Assembly: GCF_000807775.2 (NCBI RefSeq)
Contig: NZ_CP047385.1
Location: forward strand, 5,084,001-5,148,000
Reading direction: 5' to 3'
DNA length: 64,000 bases
DNA from: Pandoraea fibrosis
Lineage (GTDB): Bacteria; Pseudomonadota; Gammaproteobacteria; Burkholderiales; Burkholderiaceae
The notes below the pieces were generated by a model that searched no databases, was not told the DNA's origin, and saw nothing but the letters and a program-made list of their open reading frames with translations. Both the position numbers and the translations under genes were made by a program. This document shows, in pieces, positions 46,545-55,713 of the stretch (positions within the stretch are counted from its first letter, which is position 1; each line of letters opens with the position of its first letter).

Positions 46545-47327
46545 ATGCTTTCGACGTTGTCTCTGCCGATCCTCGACACCCTTCTCGCCGCCCTCCCGAC
46601 GCCCGGCCACTGGCTACTGATGAGCGCTGCGCTCGTCGTCGCTTATGTCATCTTCGGCGTGGCGGGCTTCGGCACAGCACTCGTTGCCAGTCCCATCCTC
46701 GCCTATGCCATGCCGGTCGCACAGATCGTGCCGATGTTGGCCTTGCTCGATTTCGGCGCAGCCTCGGGCAATGTGGTGCGCAACGCCCGTGCCGCAGACG
46801 TCGGCGAGTTGCGCCGTCTGGTGCCTGCCATCATCGCCGGCAGTCTTGCCGGTGCCGCGCTGTTGCTGACGTTACGACCCGACGTCCTGTTGCGCGCGCT
46901 GGCCTGGTTCATCTGCGGCTATGCCGTGTTCTCGCTGATCGGACCGCGCGCAAAATCGCGTCTGTCGCAGGCATGGGCAGTGCCGTTCGGGGCGCTGGGC
47001 GGCATGTTCGGCGCGATGTTCGGTAGCGGCGGCTTCATCTTCGCGATCTATCTGACGAGTCGGCTCGAGCGCGTCGAAGCGATGCGGGTGACGCAGGCAA
47101 CGCTCATCGGCTTGAGCACGTTGGTGCGCGCCACACTTTTTCTGATTGCAGGGGTCTACGCCAATTTGTCGATGCTGGTCACGGCGGCATCGCTGATACC
47201 GGCCATGATCGCCGGGATGTGGCTCGGAAAGCACATCACCCTGCGACTCTCCCGCCAACAGTTCGTGAAGGTGGTCAATCTCGTCGTGCTGGCGGCAGGT
47301 ATCGCGCTGCTCATGCGCAGTCGATAG
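46545..47327 (+). CDS. TSUP (TauE/SafE) family membrane exporter
   Basis: A 260-residue protein with about eight membrane helices. VAYVIFGVAGFGTALVASPILAY near the N-terminus and GALGGMFGAMFGSGGFIFAIYL in the middle are the two family repeats. TSUP members export sulfite, sulfoacetate or related organic anions; the substrate here is not readable. The divergent LysR gene suggests inducible expression. Confidence 0.87.
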   Translation: MLSTLSLPILDTLLAALPTPGHWLLMSAALVVAYVIFGVAGFGTALVASPILAYAMPVAQIVPMLALLDFGAASGNVVRNARAADVGELRRLVPAIIAGSLAGAALLLTLRPDVLLRALAWFICGYAVFSLIGPRAKSRLSQAWAVPFGALGGMFGAMFGSGGFIFAIYLTSRLERVEAMRVTQATLIGLSTLVRATLFLIAGVYANLSMLVTAASLIPAMIAGMWLGKHITLRLSRQQFVKVVNLVVLAAGIALLMRSR

Positions 47328-47401
47328 CGCGCCGACGTCCCCGACACCCACCGGCAGCGGGTATGCTGGCGCCCGTACCCCACTGCACACGGCCTCGTCA
47401 C

Positions 47402-48331
47402 ATGTCCCTGCCTGCCTTGCTCGTCTTCGGCGAAGCGCTTACCGATCTGATTCGCCAACCCGGGGGCGACGGCCGCCAATGGGTGAGCCGCGCCGGCGGT
47501 GCGTGCTGGAATGTCGCGCGGGTCAGCGCAGCCATGGGGGTGGCAACGGGCTACGGTGGTGCGATCAGCACGCATGCACCGTTTGGCCACGAATTGCTGG
47601 CCCTGTCCCGCGCGGCCGGTCTCGACGAACGGTATCTGCAACCGGTCGATGCCCCACCGCTCGTCGCCGTTGTGCATCGTCACGATCCGCCCGCGTACTT
47701 CTTCCTCGGCGAAGGCGCCGCCGATCTCGCTTTCGATCCCGACGCGTTGCCCTCAGGCTGGCAGAATGCCGCCCGCGTCGCGCACTTCGGCTGTATCAGT
47801 CTTGTGCGAGAGCCGCTGGCGGGCAAGCTGATGTCGTTAGCCGCGCAGTTGCATGCGCGCGGCGTTGCGATCAGCTTCGACCCGAACCTGCGCAATCTGA
47901 TGGGCCCCGACTACTTCGCCACGTTCACGCGCATGGCGACACTCGCGACATGGCTCAAGCTCTCGGTCGAAGACCTGCGCGGCCTGTACCCCGGACGTAC
48001 CGATGACGATGCGCTGGCAGACTTGCGCCGTCACGCGCCACAGGCATCGGTCTTGCTCACGGACGGTGCACAAGGCATGCGATTGCTGCTCCCCGACGGC
48101 ACGGTGCTTGTCCAGCCGGCATATGCGGTCGACGTCGCCGACACGGTCGGCGCGGGCGACGCTGCCATCGGCGGCTGGCTGGCCAGCCTGTCGCGCGACC
48201 CCGAAGCACCACTGGCCGCTCACCTGCGCCGCGCTGCGGCCGCGGCGGCCCTCGCTTGCACGCGCACCGGTGCCCACGCGCCCGACTGGCAGACCGTGGA
48301 AGCCCTCGTCGCCACCGGCCGCGCCCCCTGA
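47402..48331 (+). CDS. PfkB-family sugar kinase (fructokinase-like)
   Basis: A 309-residue ribokinase-fold kinase: LLVFGEALTDLI, the Gly motif RAGGACWNVARVSAAMG, FDPNLR, and the C-terminal signature DTVGAGDAAIGGWLA with the catalytic Asp. Fructokinase is the most likely activity, but 2-keto-3-deoxygluconate kinase cannot be excluded. ATG 47402 lies 74 bp after the TSUP gene; open frame upstream overlaps that gene and is discarded. Confidence 0.85.
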   Translation: MSLPALLVFGEALTDLIRQPGGDGRQWVSRAGGACWNVARVSAAMGVATGYGGAISTHAPFGHELLALSRAAGLDERYLQPVDAPPLVAVVHRHDPPAYFFLGEGAADLAFDPDALPSGWQNAARVAHFGCISLVREPLAGKLMSLAAQLHARGVAISFDPNLRNLMGPDYFATFTRMATLATWLKLSVEDLRGLYPGRTDDDALADLRRHAPQASVLLTDGAQGMRLLLPDGTVLVQPAYAVDVADTVGAGDAAIGGWLASLSRDPEAPLAAHLRRAAAAAALACTRTGAHAPDWQTVEALVATGRAP

Positions 48332-48400
48332 GCGTCAAGTCAATCATCCAAATAATGGCTATGATGAGAGCCAATCATCACCCTAGCCGATGAATTCGAC

Positions 48401-49309
48401 ATGACGCCGGACCAATTGCTGACCTTCGCGACGGTCGCCGAACTGGGCAATATCAGCCACGCCGCCCAGGCGCTGCATCTGTCGCAGCCCGCCGTCTCCG
48501 GACAATTGCGGTTGTTGCAGGAGTCGTTCGGCGAGCCGCTCTACCGGCGCGACGGACGCGGCATCCGTCTCACGGCCGTGGGCGAACAGGTGGCGGTGTA
48601 CGCCAACAAATTGCGGCAGGACTATCGTCAGGCGCTCGCCCTGCGCGACAGCCTGCGCGGCATGGAAACCGGTGCGTTGCGCATCGGTGCGAGCACGACG
48701 CCGGCCAGTTACCTGCTGCCCTACGTGATCGCGGAGTTTCATCAGCGCTACCCCGCCGTCGCCCTGCATATCGTTGACGGCAACACCAGTGAGATCGTGG
48801 CGCAGCTCGACCGGCTCGACGTTGCCTTCATCGAGGGGGCGGTGCCGCCGGGCCTGTCGCCGGAGATCGCGGTGCGGCCGTGGCGCGACGACGAGGTCGT
48901 GGCGATTGCACGTGCCGATCATCCGCTAGCGCAACGCCCCGAGGGGGCGTCGTTGCAGGCCATCGCCGACTACCCGTTGATCCTGCGCGAACCGGGTTCG
49001 GGGGTGCGGGCGCTGGTCGCCAGAGCGTTCTCGGTGGCCGGGCTCACGCCGCGCGTGGCGCTCGAATTGGCGGGGGTCGAAAGTATCAAGGAAGCGGTGC
49101 GCGCAGGCATGGGCGTGGGTTTCGTCTCGGCAATGTCGATGCGTCATGAAGATGCCGCGCTCGCCTCGGTACGCATCGATCCGCCACATGGTCTCAAGCG
49201 CTTGCTCACTGCCCTCGTGCCACACGCCGACGCCTTGTCGCGTCCCACCGAGCGCTTTCTCGCCCAGTGCTTTGCAGGAGACGCCGCCGATCCGGCTGCG
49301 GTGCGGTGA
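48401..49309 (+). CDS. LysR-family regulator (CysB/CbbR-like branch)
   Basis: A 302-residue LysR regulator: LLTFATVAELGNISHAAQAL and QPAVSGQLRLLQESFGEPLYRR in the DNA-binding part, effector domain from about residue 90 with LRIGASTTPASYLLP. The AVSGQLRLLQ helix and TTPASYLLP resemble the CbbR/CysL group. The 69 bp before the start contain TGGCT-N8-AGCCA and two CAATCAT copies, possible autoregulatory sites. Target genes are unclear. Confidence 0.88.
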   Translation: MTPDQLLTFATVAELGNISHAAQALHLSQPAVSGQLRLLQESFGEPLYRRDGRGIRLTAVGEQVAVYANKLRQDYRQALALRDSLRGMETGALRIGASTTPASYLLPYVIAEFHQRYPAVALHIVDGNTSEIVAQLDRLDVAFIEGAVPPGLSPEIAVRPWRDDEVVAIARADHPLAQRPEGASLQAIADYPLILREPGSGVRALVARAFSVAGLTPRVALELAGVESIKEAVRAGMGVGFVSAMSMRHEDAALASVRIDPPHGLKRLLTALVPHADALSRPTERFLAQCFAGDAADPAAVR

Positions 49310-49394
49310 CACGCGACAGCGACCCCATCGTGCGCAGCGCGGCACTCGTCGCATCGCCCACCGGACCGGCGCGTCAGGCCGATCTCCTACGGCC

Positions 49395-50501
49395 TCATTT
49401 GAAATCCCACGCCATCTGCTCCGCCACCGAGGTGGCCTCCGACGAACGCACGCATACCTCCAGATAGTCGGTGACGGGCGGCGGCGGAGGCGTGCCTTCG
49501 GACAGGAGACGACGGTTGTCGAACACATAATCGAGCGCCGCAAACGCGCCGTATCGACGCAGCGCCTTGGCCATCAGACGGCTGTTGCCATGGCCCAACT
49601 CACGGGCCAACGCCGGGGTCAGGCGATCGATCTCGGCTTCGCCGATGTGCCGGAAGCGCTCACCCAGCGGCGCCACACCTCGCGCCCTTGCCAGTGCCGC
49701 CTCGATCTGGCGAATGGTTCGCGCGCTGCCCTCACCCGCCGACACGTGATACAGCTCGTGACGCAGGTGCGGCAGAAATGCGAGATCGATCAACGCGTCG
49801 GCGCAGAAATCCACGGGCACCACATCGAGCCGGTCGTCGAGACCGCAGGTGAATGCGCCAAGCAACTGGACCATGCGGAACATCCAGAAGATGCTGCCGG
49901 ACGGCTCGCAACCCAGTCGCGTATGCCCCACGACGATGGATGGCCTGGCGATCACCAGGGGCAGCCCCGGCCATTCACGGCGCAAACGCCGCTCGGCCTC
50001 GGCCTTCGATGCGGTGTAAGGCACGACCTGATGGTCCGCGAGCGCCAGATCGTGCGACTCGCGAACCAGTCCCGAGAGCGCGTCGCCACAGGCCATGGCC
50101 GTGCCGACGTGGACGAAGCGCTCGAGCACCGGCGACGCCGCAACCGCGCGGGCGAGTGCCAGCGTGCCGGTCACGTTGACGCTGTCGAGCTGCGGATGCG
50201 CGGAGAAGGTCGCAATCGCCCCGGCGTGAATCACATGCGTGACGCGGCGCATGCGCGGGTCGTCCTCGAACGAGACCGGCTGCGCAAGGTCGCCGCACAC
50301 GATGTTCGCTTCGCCAAGCGCGAGCCGATGCACCGGCGCGACCCGAAAGCGATCCATCGCGGCACGCACGCGGGCCAGGCCATCACTGGTGGTACGCGCA
50401 CGCACGAGGAGCAACAACGACGGACCGAAGCCGTCCTTGAGAAGCTGGGCGACAACCGCGCCGCCCACAAAACCGGTACTGCCGGTGACGAGAATTCGCA
50501 T
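49395..50501 (-). CDS. NAD(P)-dependent epimerase/reductase, thioester-reductase-like
   Basis: A 368-residue extended short-chain dehydrogenase: MRILVTGSTGFVGGAVVAQLL is the nucleotide-binding Gly motif, HVIHAGAIATFS, FVHVGTAMA and the catalytic Tyr/Lys in VVPYTASKAEAERRL follow. LLLLVRARTTSDGLARVRAAM resembles the segment that recognises NADP in the thioester-reductase branch (as in carboxylic acid reductases and fatty acyl reductases). No carrier or synthetase gene is adjacent, so the substrate is unknown. ATG 50501 is chosen over longer frames. Confidence 0.8.
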   Translation of the reverse strand: MRILVTGSTGFVGGAVVAQLLKDGFGPSLLLLVRARTTSDGLARVRAAMDRFRVAPVHRLALGEANIVCGDLAQPVSFEDDPRMRRVTHVIHAGAIATFSAHPQLDSVNVTGTLALARAVAASPVLERFVHVGTAMACGDALSGLVRESHDLALADHQVVPYTASKAEAERRLRREWPGLPLVIARPSIVVGHTRLGCEPSGSIFWMFRMVQLLGAFTCGLDDRLDVVPVDFCADALIDLAFLPHLRHELYHVSAGEGSARTIRQIEAALARARGVAPLGERFRHIGEAEIDRLTPALARELGHGNSRLMAKALRRYGAFAALDYVFDNRRLLSEGTPPPPPVTDYLEVCVRSSEATSVAEQMAWDFK

Positions 50502-50541
50502 GGCTTTAGCCTCGCAGAAAAACAGAACCGCAACGCGTTCC

Positions 50542-51411
50542 TCAGAACGTGTAGTCGAGCGTTGCGGCGACCTGATAGTTGGTCTTGTTGAATACGATGG
50601 GGCTCTTCGACGCATTGCCCGTGTAGCGCATGACGCCGCCGGCCACCGTGGTGCTCCAGTGCTTGGTGAACTTGTGTGTCCAGTTCGCCGTCAGGCTCAC
50701 GCCGTACAGGCCGCCACCCGCCGCGTACTGGCGATAGCCCGAATTCAGGCTCTGGTTGGACGTCACGCCGAAATAGGTCTGCGCATACTTGCCGCTGGCA
50801 AAGTGCGCCGTGGCGCCGAGGCCGACCGAGTCCGTCGCCGACTTGAAAAGCACGCTGTCCACGGCGAAGCGATAGACGTTGCCGCGCTCGCGATTGGACA
50901 GTGGGATATCCGTCGCCACACTCACAACGGCCAGATCGCCAATCGCGTAGCCGGCTTGCAGCGTGGTGAAGACCGAGCCCTTGATGTCGCCCATGCCGCG
51001 CAACTTGTTCGAGCCGGAATCGAGCCCCTTGGCGCTGTCCTTGCGTCCACCGTCGTAGGAGAGCGCCGCCGACACAAAGAAGCCCAGCGGCAGCGGAAGC
51101 CGATAGCCGATCCCCCCCAGACCGACGAACACGCCATAGGGCGTTTGCAGCGCGAGGTTGAGGGCCGGCGTGGCGCGATACTCGTCGCTGCCCATGTAGC
51201 GCGGGGAGTAACCGACACCGCCCCCAATCGTGAATTCGTAGTCGCTTTGCGCTGCGCTGGACGGCAGGCTCTGGTCCTGCTGAATGCCGCTATACCGGGC
51301 GGGTTCGACCGCGAAAGCCTGCGGGGCGGTACCGGCGAGCCACAACCCTGCCGCACTTGCAGCGAGACTGGGGAGATGACGACGGGCGAGGCGTGAGTAG
51401 CGACTTTTCAT
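50542..51411 (-). CDS. MipA/OmpV-family outer-membrane protein
   Basis: A 289-residue protein: signal peptide of about 34 residues ending AFA, then a beta-barrel. The YEFTIGGGVGYSPRYMGSDEYRATPALNL stretch is typical of MipA/OmpV, and the last residues (YQVAATLDYTF, aromatic C-terminus) fit BAM-dependent insertion. AGGAG precedes ATG 51411. It is divergent from an RstAB-like two-component system, which is a likely regulator. Confidence 0.9.
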   Translation of the reverse strand: MKSRYSRLARRHLPSLAASAAGLWLAGTAPQAFAVEPARYSGIQQDQSLPSSAAQSDYEFTIGGGVGYSPRYMGSDEYRATPALNLALQTPYGVFVGLGGIGYRLPLPLGFFVSAALSYDGGRKDSAKGLDSGSNKLRGMGDIKGSVFTTLQAGYAIGDLAVVSVATDIPLSNRERGNVYRFAVDSVLFKSATDSVGLGATAHFASGKYAQTYFGVTSNQSLNSGYRQYAAGGGLYGVSLTANWTHKFTKHWSTTVAGGVMRYTGNASKSPIVFNKTNYQVAATLDYTF

Positions 51412-51532
51412 GGCACTCCTACAAATACGAGGCGTTTCTGTTATTGGGGAATTGCAATCAGCGCAGGGATCGCAAGGTGAACGCATGGTAGGCGTGAAGC
51501 GAGCGCGTGGCTGTTACCTGATTTAGGAGAGT

Positions 51533-51560
51533 TGTGAACAAATGTTTTCATTTGTTCGCA
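51533..51560. promoter_or_regulatory. 12-bp dyad in the mipA-rstA divergent region
   Basis: TGTGAACAAATG, TTTT, CATTTGTTCGCA: an inverted repeat with one mismatch, midway between the two start codons. It is the best candidate for a response-regulator operator in this region. Confidence 0.5.
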
Positions 51561-51663
51561 GGTTTGAAACGCCCGCCCGGCGGGGCTCCGGGGCAGTAGA
51601 ATGCGCATCACGGGAGTGCCGCCGAGTGTGTGCGGCACGGCACAACAGGAAAGGAATACGGCC

Positions 51664-52368
51664 ATGTACCGTGTCTTGCTGGTCGAAGACGATGCGCGGC
51701 TGGCCGCGCTTGTCACGGAATACCTGCACGCCTATCGCTTCGAAGTGATGGTCGTTGCCAATGGCGCGCGCGCTCTGGAGCGCTTTCGCGCGTTCTCACC
51801 GGATATCGTGGTGCTCGATCTGATGCTGCCCGGCATGGACGGCATGGAAATCTGCCGCCAATTGCGCGCGGTGAGCACCACGCCGATCCTTATCCTCACC
51901 GCGCGTGAAGACACCTACGACCAGGTCGCGGGCCTGGAAGTCGGGGCTGACGATTACGTCGTGAAACCGGTCGAGCCACGCCTGTTGCTCGCGCGTTTGC
52001 GTGCGCTGCTGCGGCGTGCCGTACCGGTTGCCGAAGTGGAGATCGCGAACGACGACGGACTGGCGTTCGGTCTGTTGCGCATCGTGCCGCGCGATCGCAT
52101 GGTGTTCTGGCGTGGCGTGCCCGTGGAATTGAAGTCCAACGAATTCAGTCTGCTGCTGATTCTGGCGCGCGGCGCCGGCCGCGTGGTCACGCGCGACGAG
52201 ATCCTGCAACAGCTGCGCGGCATTGAATTCGACGGCATCGACCGCACGGTCGATGTCGGCATTTACCGGTTGCGCAAGCGCTTCGAAGACACCGACGGTG
52301 AGCCGCAACGTATCAAAACCGTCTGGGGACGCGGCTATCTGTTCAGCCCGTCGGCCTGGGAGAGCTGA
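51664..52368 (+). CDS. OmpR-family response regulator (RstA-like)
   Basis: A 234-residue regulator: receiver (ED/D 8-10, phospho-acceptor near Asp 52 in VVLDLMLPGMDG, Lys in VVKPVEP) and an OmpR-type winged helix (VELKSNEFSLLLILARGAGRVVTRDEILQQLRGIEFDGIDRTVDVGIYRLRKRFED, then KTVWGRGYLF). The GIEFDGIDRTVDV run is characteristic of RstA. It is three bases ahead of the kinase gene. Confidence 0.92.
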   Translation: MYRVLLVEDDARLAALVTEYLHAYRFEVMVVANGARALERFRAFSPDIVVLDLMLPGMDGMEICRQLRAVSTTPILILTAREDTYDQVAGLEVGADDYVVKPVEPRLLLARLRALLRRAVPVAEVEIANDDGLAFGLLRIVPRDRMVFWRGVPVELKSNEFSLLLILARGAGRVVTRDEILQQLRGIEFDGIDRTVDVGIYRLRKRFEDTDGEPQRIKTVWGRGYLFSPSAWES

Positions 52369-52371
52369 GCC

Positions 52372-53673
52372 ATGTTTCGTGTTCTTTTAAAGTTGTACGT
52401 GTTAGTCGGCATCTCGCTCGTCGCCGCGATTCTGCTGATCCAGCACACCTTCGGCTACCTGTTCTACGACATCATGAACCGATCCATGCAGACGCAGTTA
52501 GGCGCCTATGTGTGGCTCGTCAATGAGTCGCTCGCGAAGATTCCTGAATCGAAATGGCCCGAGTTCATCGCCGAATTCCAGAGCAAGGGCAAGGACAAGA
52601 TGGACATCGTGCCGCTCAAGGGCTTCAAGCTCGAACGCGAGTACGTGCGAGCGCAACTGGAAGCCGGCCTGCCGATCGTCAACGACACCGCAGGCGACCA
52701 CGTTGCCGTGCGGCTGCGCAACTCCGACTGGGTGCTCTCCTACGAGAGCGGCACCGATCTGAAGCTGAAGCAGATCAACTACCTCGCCTACGCGTTGCTC
52801 GCGGCGCTCATGCTCATCGCTGTGCTGACGTGGGTTCGATGGTACTGGAGCGATTTGCAATCGCTCAATCGCGCCGCGATCCGCTTCGGGGAGGGCGATT
52901 TCAACTCTCGGGCGAAAGTCTCGCGTTTCTCGAATCTCGGCTCACTCGTCTACGTCTTCAACACGATGGCCGAGCGTATCGACCGCTCCATCAAGGCACA
53001 GAAAGACATGATCAACGCGGTGTCGCATGAGTTGCGCACGCCGATCGCCCGCCTCGATTTCGGGCTGGAAATCCTTCAGCAGCGCCGGCATGAGAGCGAC
53101 GCCGACGAGCGCATCAACGCCCTCAAAGGCGACATCCGCGAACTCGACGAACTGGTCACCGAACTGCTCTCGCTCGCAAGGCTGGATCAGATCACCGTAC
53201 CGCCCGCGCGTCACGCCGTCTCGTTACGTCTGATGTTCGACAGCCTCGCGGCGAATTGCACCGAAGCGCTGGCCGCCCGTTCGATTGCACTCGACATTGC
53301 CGCCGAACCCGGGGCGGATTGCGTCGAAGTCGAACCCAAACTGCTCGCGCGCGCCGTGCAGAACCTGCTCAACAACGCCATGCGGCATACGTCGCGACGC
53401 ATTGTCTGCGGAGCAAAGACCTGCGAGGGGGACGCCGTCATGATCTATGTCGACGACGACGGCGAGGGCGTACCCGTGTCTGAGCGCGCCCGCATCTTCG
53501 AGCCCTTCCACCGGCTGGACAGCAGTCGCAACCGCGCGACGGGCGGCTTCGGTCTGGGGCTCGCCATCGTGCGACGCATCGCGCTGCTGCACGGCGGTCG
53601 CGTCGGCGTGGATACGTCGCCGCTGGGTGGCGCACGCTTCACCATCACGCTTCCAGGCACCTCCACGGGCTGA
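52372..53673 (+). CDS. Sensor histidine kinase (RstB-like)
   Basis: A 433-residue kinase: membrane helices at about 7-27 and 137-157 enclose a periplasmic domain of about 110 residues; HAMP-like segment, then [20 protein letters not shown] (phospho-His near 219) and a HATPase with [18 protein letters not shown] and GFGLGLAIV. Both parts resemble RstB, the partner of RstA, known in enterics as part of the PhoP and acid/Mg2+ network. Here it neighbours mipA and a porin. Confidence 0.9.
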   Translation: MFRVLLKLYVLVGISLVAAILLIQHTFGYLFYDIMNRSMQTQLGAYVWLVNESLAKIPESKWPEFIAEFQSKGKDKMDIVPLKGFKLEREYVRAQLEAGLPIVNDTAGDHVAVRLRNSDWVLSYESGTDLKLKQINYLAYALLAALMLIAVLTWVRWYWSDLQSLNRAAIRFGEGDFNSRAKVSRFSNLGSLVYVFNTMAERIDRSIKAQKDMINAVSHELRTPIARLDFGLEILQQRRHESDADERINALKGDIRELDELVTELLSLARLDQITVPPARHAVSLRLMFDSLAANCTEALAARSIALDIAAEPGADCVEVEPKLLARAVQNLLNNAMRHTSRRIVCGAKTCEGDAVMIYVDDDGEGVPVSERARIFEPFHRLDSSRNRATGGFGLGLAIVRRIALLHGGRVGVDTSPLGGARFTITLPGTSTG

Positions 53674-53732
53674 TATCAAGCAGCCCGCGCCCCCCTCAAC
53701 GCCAATCACCCCCAATCAACCCCAACCGTAAC

Positions 53733-53759
53733 GGCCGGCGAACGATTCGCCGGCCTTTT
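53733..53759 (+). terminator. Terminator after the RstAB-like pair
   Basis: GGCCGGCGAA (53733-53742), CGA loop, TTCGCCGGCC (53746-53755), then TTTT. Confidence 0.88.
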
Positions 53760-53796
53760 GCATTGCCGCGTCTCTCTTCGGATGGCGATCCATTGT

Positions 53797-53811
53797 CATG
53801 TTCGCGACATG
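53797..53811. promoter_or_regulatory. Short dyad upstream of the porin gene
   Basis: CATGT, five bases, ACATG, 50 bp before the porin start codon. It could be an operator in the porin promoter. Confidence 0.35.
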
Positions 53812-53860
53812 TTGGCCGCTTACATTGGCGGCTCAATTTAATCCCAAAGAGGACCTTGTC

Positions 53861-54997
53861 ATGAAACCCAACCTCCGCATGGCGGCGGCCGGGGGCTGTC
53901 TGGCGTTTGCCAGCTGCCTGCCCATGCCCGCTCTGGCCCAATCCAACGTTCAGCTCTACGGGCTGATCGACTCGGGCGTCGAATTCCTCACCAATGCCGA
54001 CAAGAATGCTGCCGGCAACACCGTCAACCTGACCCGCGTCACCTCGGGCAACCTCGCCGGCTCGCGCTGGGGCATCAAGGGCACCGAAGATCTCGGCGGT
54101 GGCAACAAGGCCCTGTTCCTGCTCGAAAACGGCTTCAACCTCGGCAACGGCCAATCGCTCCAGGGCGGCCGCGAGTTTGGTCGTCTGGCCTACGTCGGCC
54201 TGTCGAACAGCGCGTTTGGCACCGTCACGATCGGCCGGCAGGGCGGCGTGTTCCTCGACTGGGTGAGCAAGTTCAACCCGCTCAACAACGCCGTGTACGC
54301 CATCAAGATGCAGGACACGGCGTTCTCCGATCGTCTGGACAATAGCCTGCGATATAGCGGCAAGATCGGTGCGTTCGAAGGCATGGTCCAGTACTCGAAG
54401 GGCTACGACGACGTGAGCTTCGGCGCCGCCAGCACCACGCCGGGCGACAATCGTCGCGCCCAGGTCATCGACGCCGGTGTGCGTTACGCCAACGGCCCGC
54501 TGTCGTTCGTGATCGCCTACGACCAGAAGAACGGGGGGTCGACGCTGCCCAACGCCGCCATGACCTCGAAGGTCGGCGGCTATGAAGGCAACATCGATCG
54601 CCGTATCGCCGCCGCCGTGCAGTACTCGCTGCAAAGCGTCGATCTGTACGTGGGTTATCGCTACCTGAACGCCAAGGCGATCCACCTCTCGGCCCTGAAC
54701 AAGAGCCCGGTGGAAGCGTCGAGCTACTACTGGATCGGCTCGACGTGGCACGCAACGCCGGCGCTCGACCTGTCGGCCACGGCGATGTATCAGGACTTCT
54801 ACGGTACTAACCGCGACCCGCTGTCGTTCCAGGTCAGCGCCGACTACAACTTCTCGAAGCGTACCGACGTCTACGTCAACCTCGGCTATGTGGTGAACCG
54901 CAATGGCTCCGACCTCGGGCTGAACGGCTTCGGCACCAACGTGGTCGCTGGCAAGAACCAGTTCGGCACGATGGCCGGCATCAAGCACACGTTCTGA
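53861..54997 (+). CDS. Trimeric porin (Gram-negative porin, betaproteobacterial type)
   Basis: A 378-residue outer-membrane porin: signal peptide ending ALA (about 26 residues), QSNVQLYGLIDSGVEFLTN as the first strand, NLAGSRWGIKGTEDLGGGNKALFLLENGFNLGNG, GRLAYVGLSNSAFGTVTIGRQ, and the terminal strand MAGIKHTF ending in Phe. All are typical for OmpC/OpcP-type 16-strand porins. Its TGA overlaps the ATG of an ABC transporter ATPase, which is unusual and suggests a dedicated uptake system. Confidence 0.93.
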   Translation: MKPNLRMAAAGGCLAFASCLPMPALAQSNVQLYGLIDSGVEFLTNADKNAAGNTVNLTRVTSGNLAGSRWGIKGTEDLGGGNKALFLLENGFNLGNGQSLQGGREFGRLAYVGLSNSAFGTVTIGRQGGVFLDWVSKFNPLNNAVYAIKMQDTAFSDRLDNSLRYSGKIGAFEGMVQYSKGYDDVSFGAASTTPGDNRRAQVIDAGVRYANGPLSFVIAYDQKNGGSTLPNAAMTSKVGGYEGNIDRRIAAAVQYSLQSVDLYVGYRYLNAKAIHLSALNKSPVEASSYYWIGSTWHATPALDLSATAMYQDFYGTNRDPLSFQVSADYNFSKRTDVYVNLGYVVNRNGSDLGLNGFGTNVVAGKNQFGTMAGIKHTF

Positions 54998-55707
54998 TGA
55001 CGAGCGACACTCGCGCTTCGCACGGCCGTATGTCGTCGGGCGTGTCCCTGTCGCTGCGCGCGTTGCACCAGACCTTCGGTGCAACGCGTGTCCTCGACGG
55101 CATCGACCTCGATGTGCCGGCCGGCACCACGACCGCCCTGCTCGGCCCCTCGGGCTGCGGCAAGAGCACCCTGCTCAAGCTGCTCGCCGGCCTGCTCGCT
55201 CCCACTGGGGGCGAAATCCGTTTCGACGACACGGTCGTCGCCAGCGACAGCGTCTGCCACGCGCCCGAGCGGCGCTCGCTCGGCATGGTCTTTCAGGACT
55301 ACGCCCTGTGGCCGCACATGACCGTGGCCGCCAATGTGGCCTTCCCGCTCGAGATGCGTGGTGTGAAACGCCCCGAGCGCGCCGAACGTGTCGAGGAAGC
55401 GCTCTCGCTCGTCGGTCTGGCAGGTCTTGGCTCGCGCCGTCCGCAAGCGCTCTCCGGTGGCCAGCAGCAACGGGTTGCGCTGGCACGCGCCATCGTCTCG
55501 GCGCCGCGTCTGCTGCTGTTCGACGAACCGCTCTCGAACCTCGACCGTGATCTGCGCACACGTTTGTGCACCGATATCGGCGCACTGCTCTCGCGCCTTG
55601 GCACCACGGCCGTCTACGTCACACACGACCGCGACGAAGCCGAGACGCTGGCCGATCAGATCGTGATCCTCGCCCACGGGCGCGTTGACAAACGTATTAC
55701 GAGGTAG
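54997..55707 (+). CDS. ABC transporter ATPase, Fe(III)/phosphonate-type importer
   Basis: A 236-residue ATPase: Walker A GPSGCGKST, Q-loop VFQDYALWPHMTVAANVAFPLE, signature LSGGQQQRVALARAI, Walker B LLLFDEPLSNLD and VTHDRDEAE. The WPHMTV stretch is common in FbpC and PhnT-like ATPases. It lacks the C-terminal TOBE domain of longer members. The start overlaps the porin stop (TGATG). First cytoplasmic component of the importer. Confidence 0.9.
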   Translation: MTSDTRASHGRMSSGVSLSLRALHQTFGATRVLDGIDLDVPAGTTTALLGPSGCGKSTLLKLLAGLLAPTGGEIRFDDTVVASDSVCHAPERRSLGMVFQDYALWPHMTVAANVAFPLEMRGVKRPERAERVEEALSLVGLAGLGSRRPQALSGGQQQRVALARAIVSAPRLLLFDEPLSNLDRDLRTRLCTDIGALLSRLGTTAVYVTHDRDEAETLADQIVILAHGRVDKRITR

Positions 55708-55713
55708 CCCATA

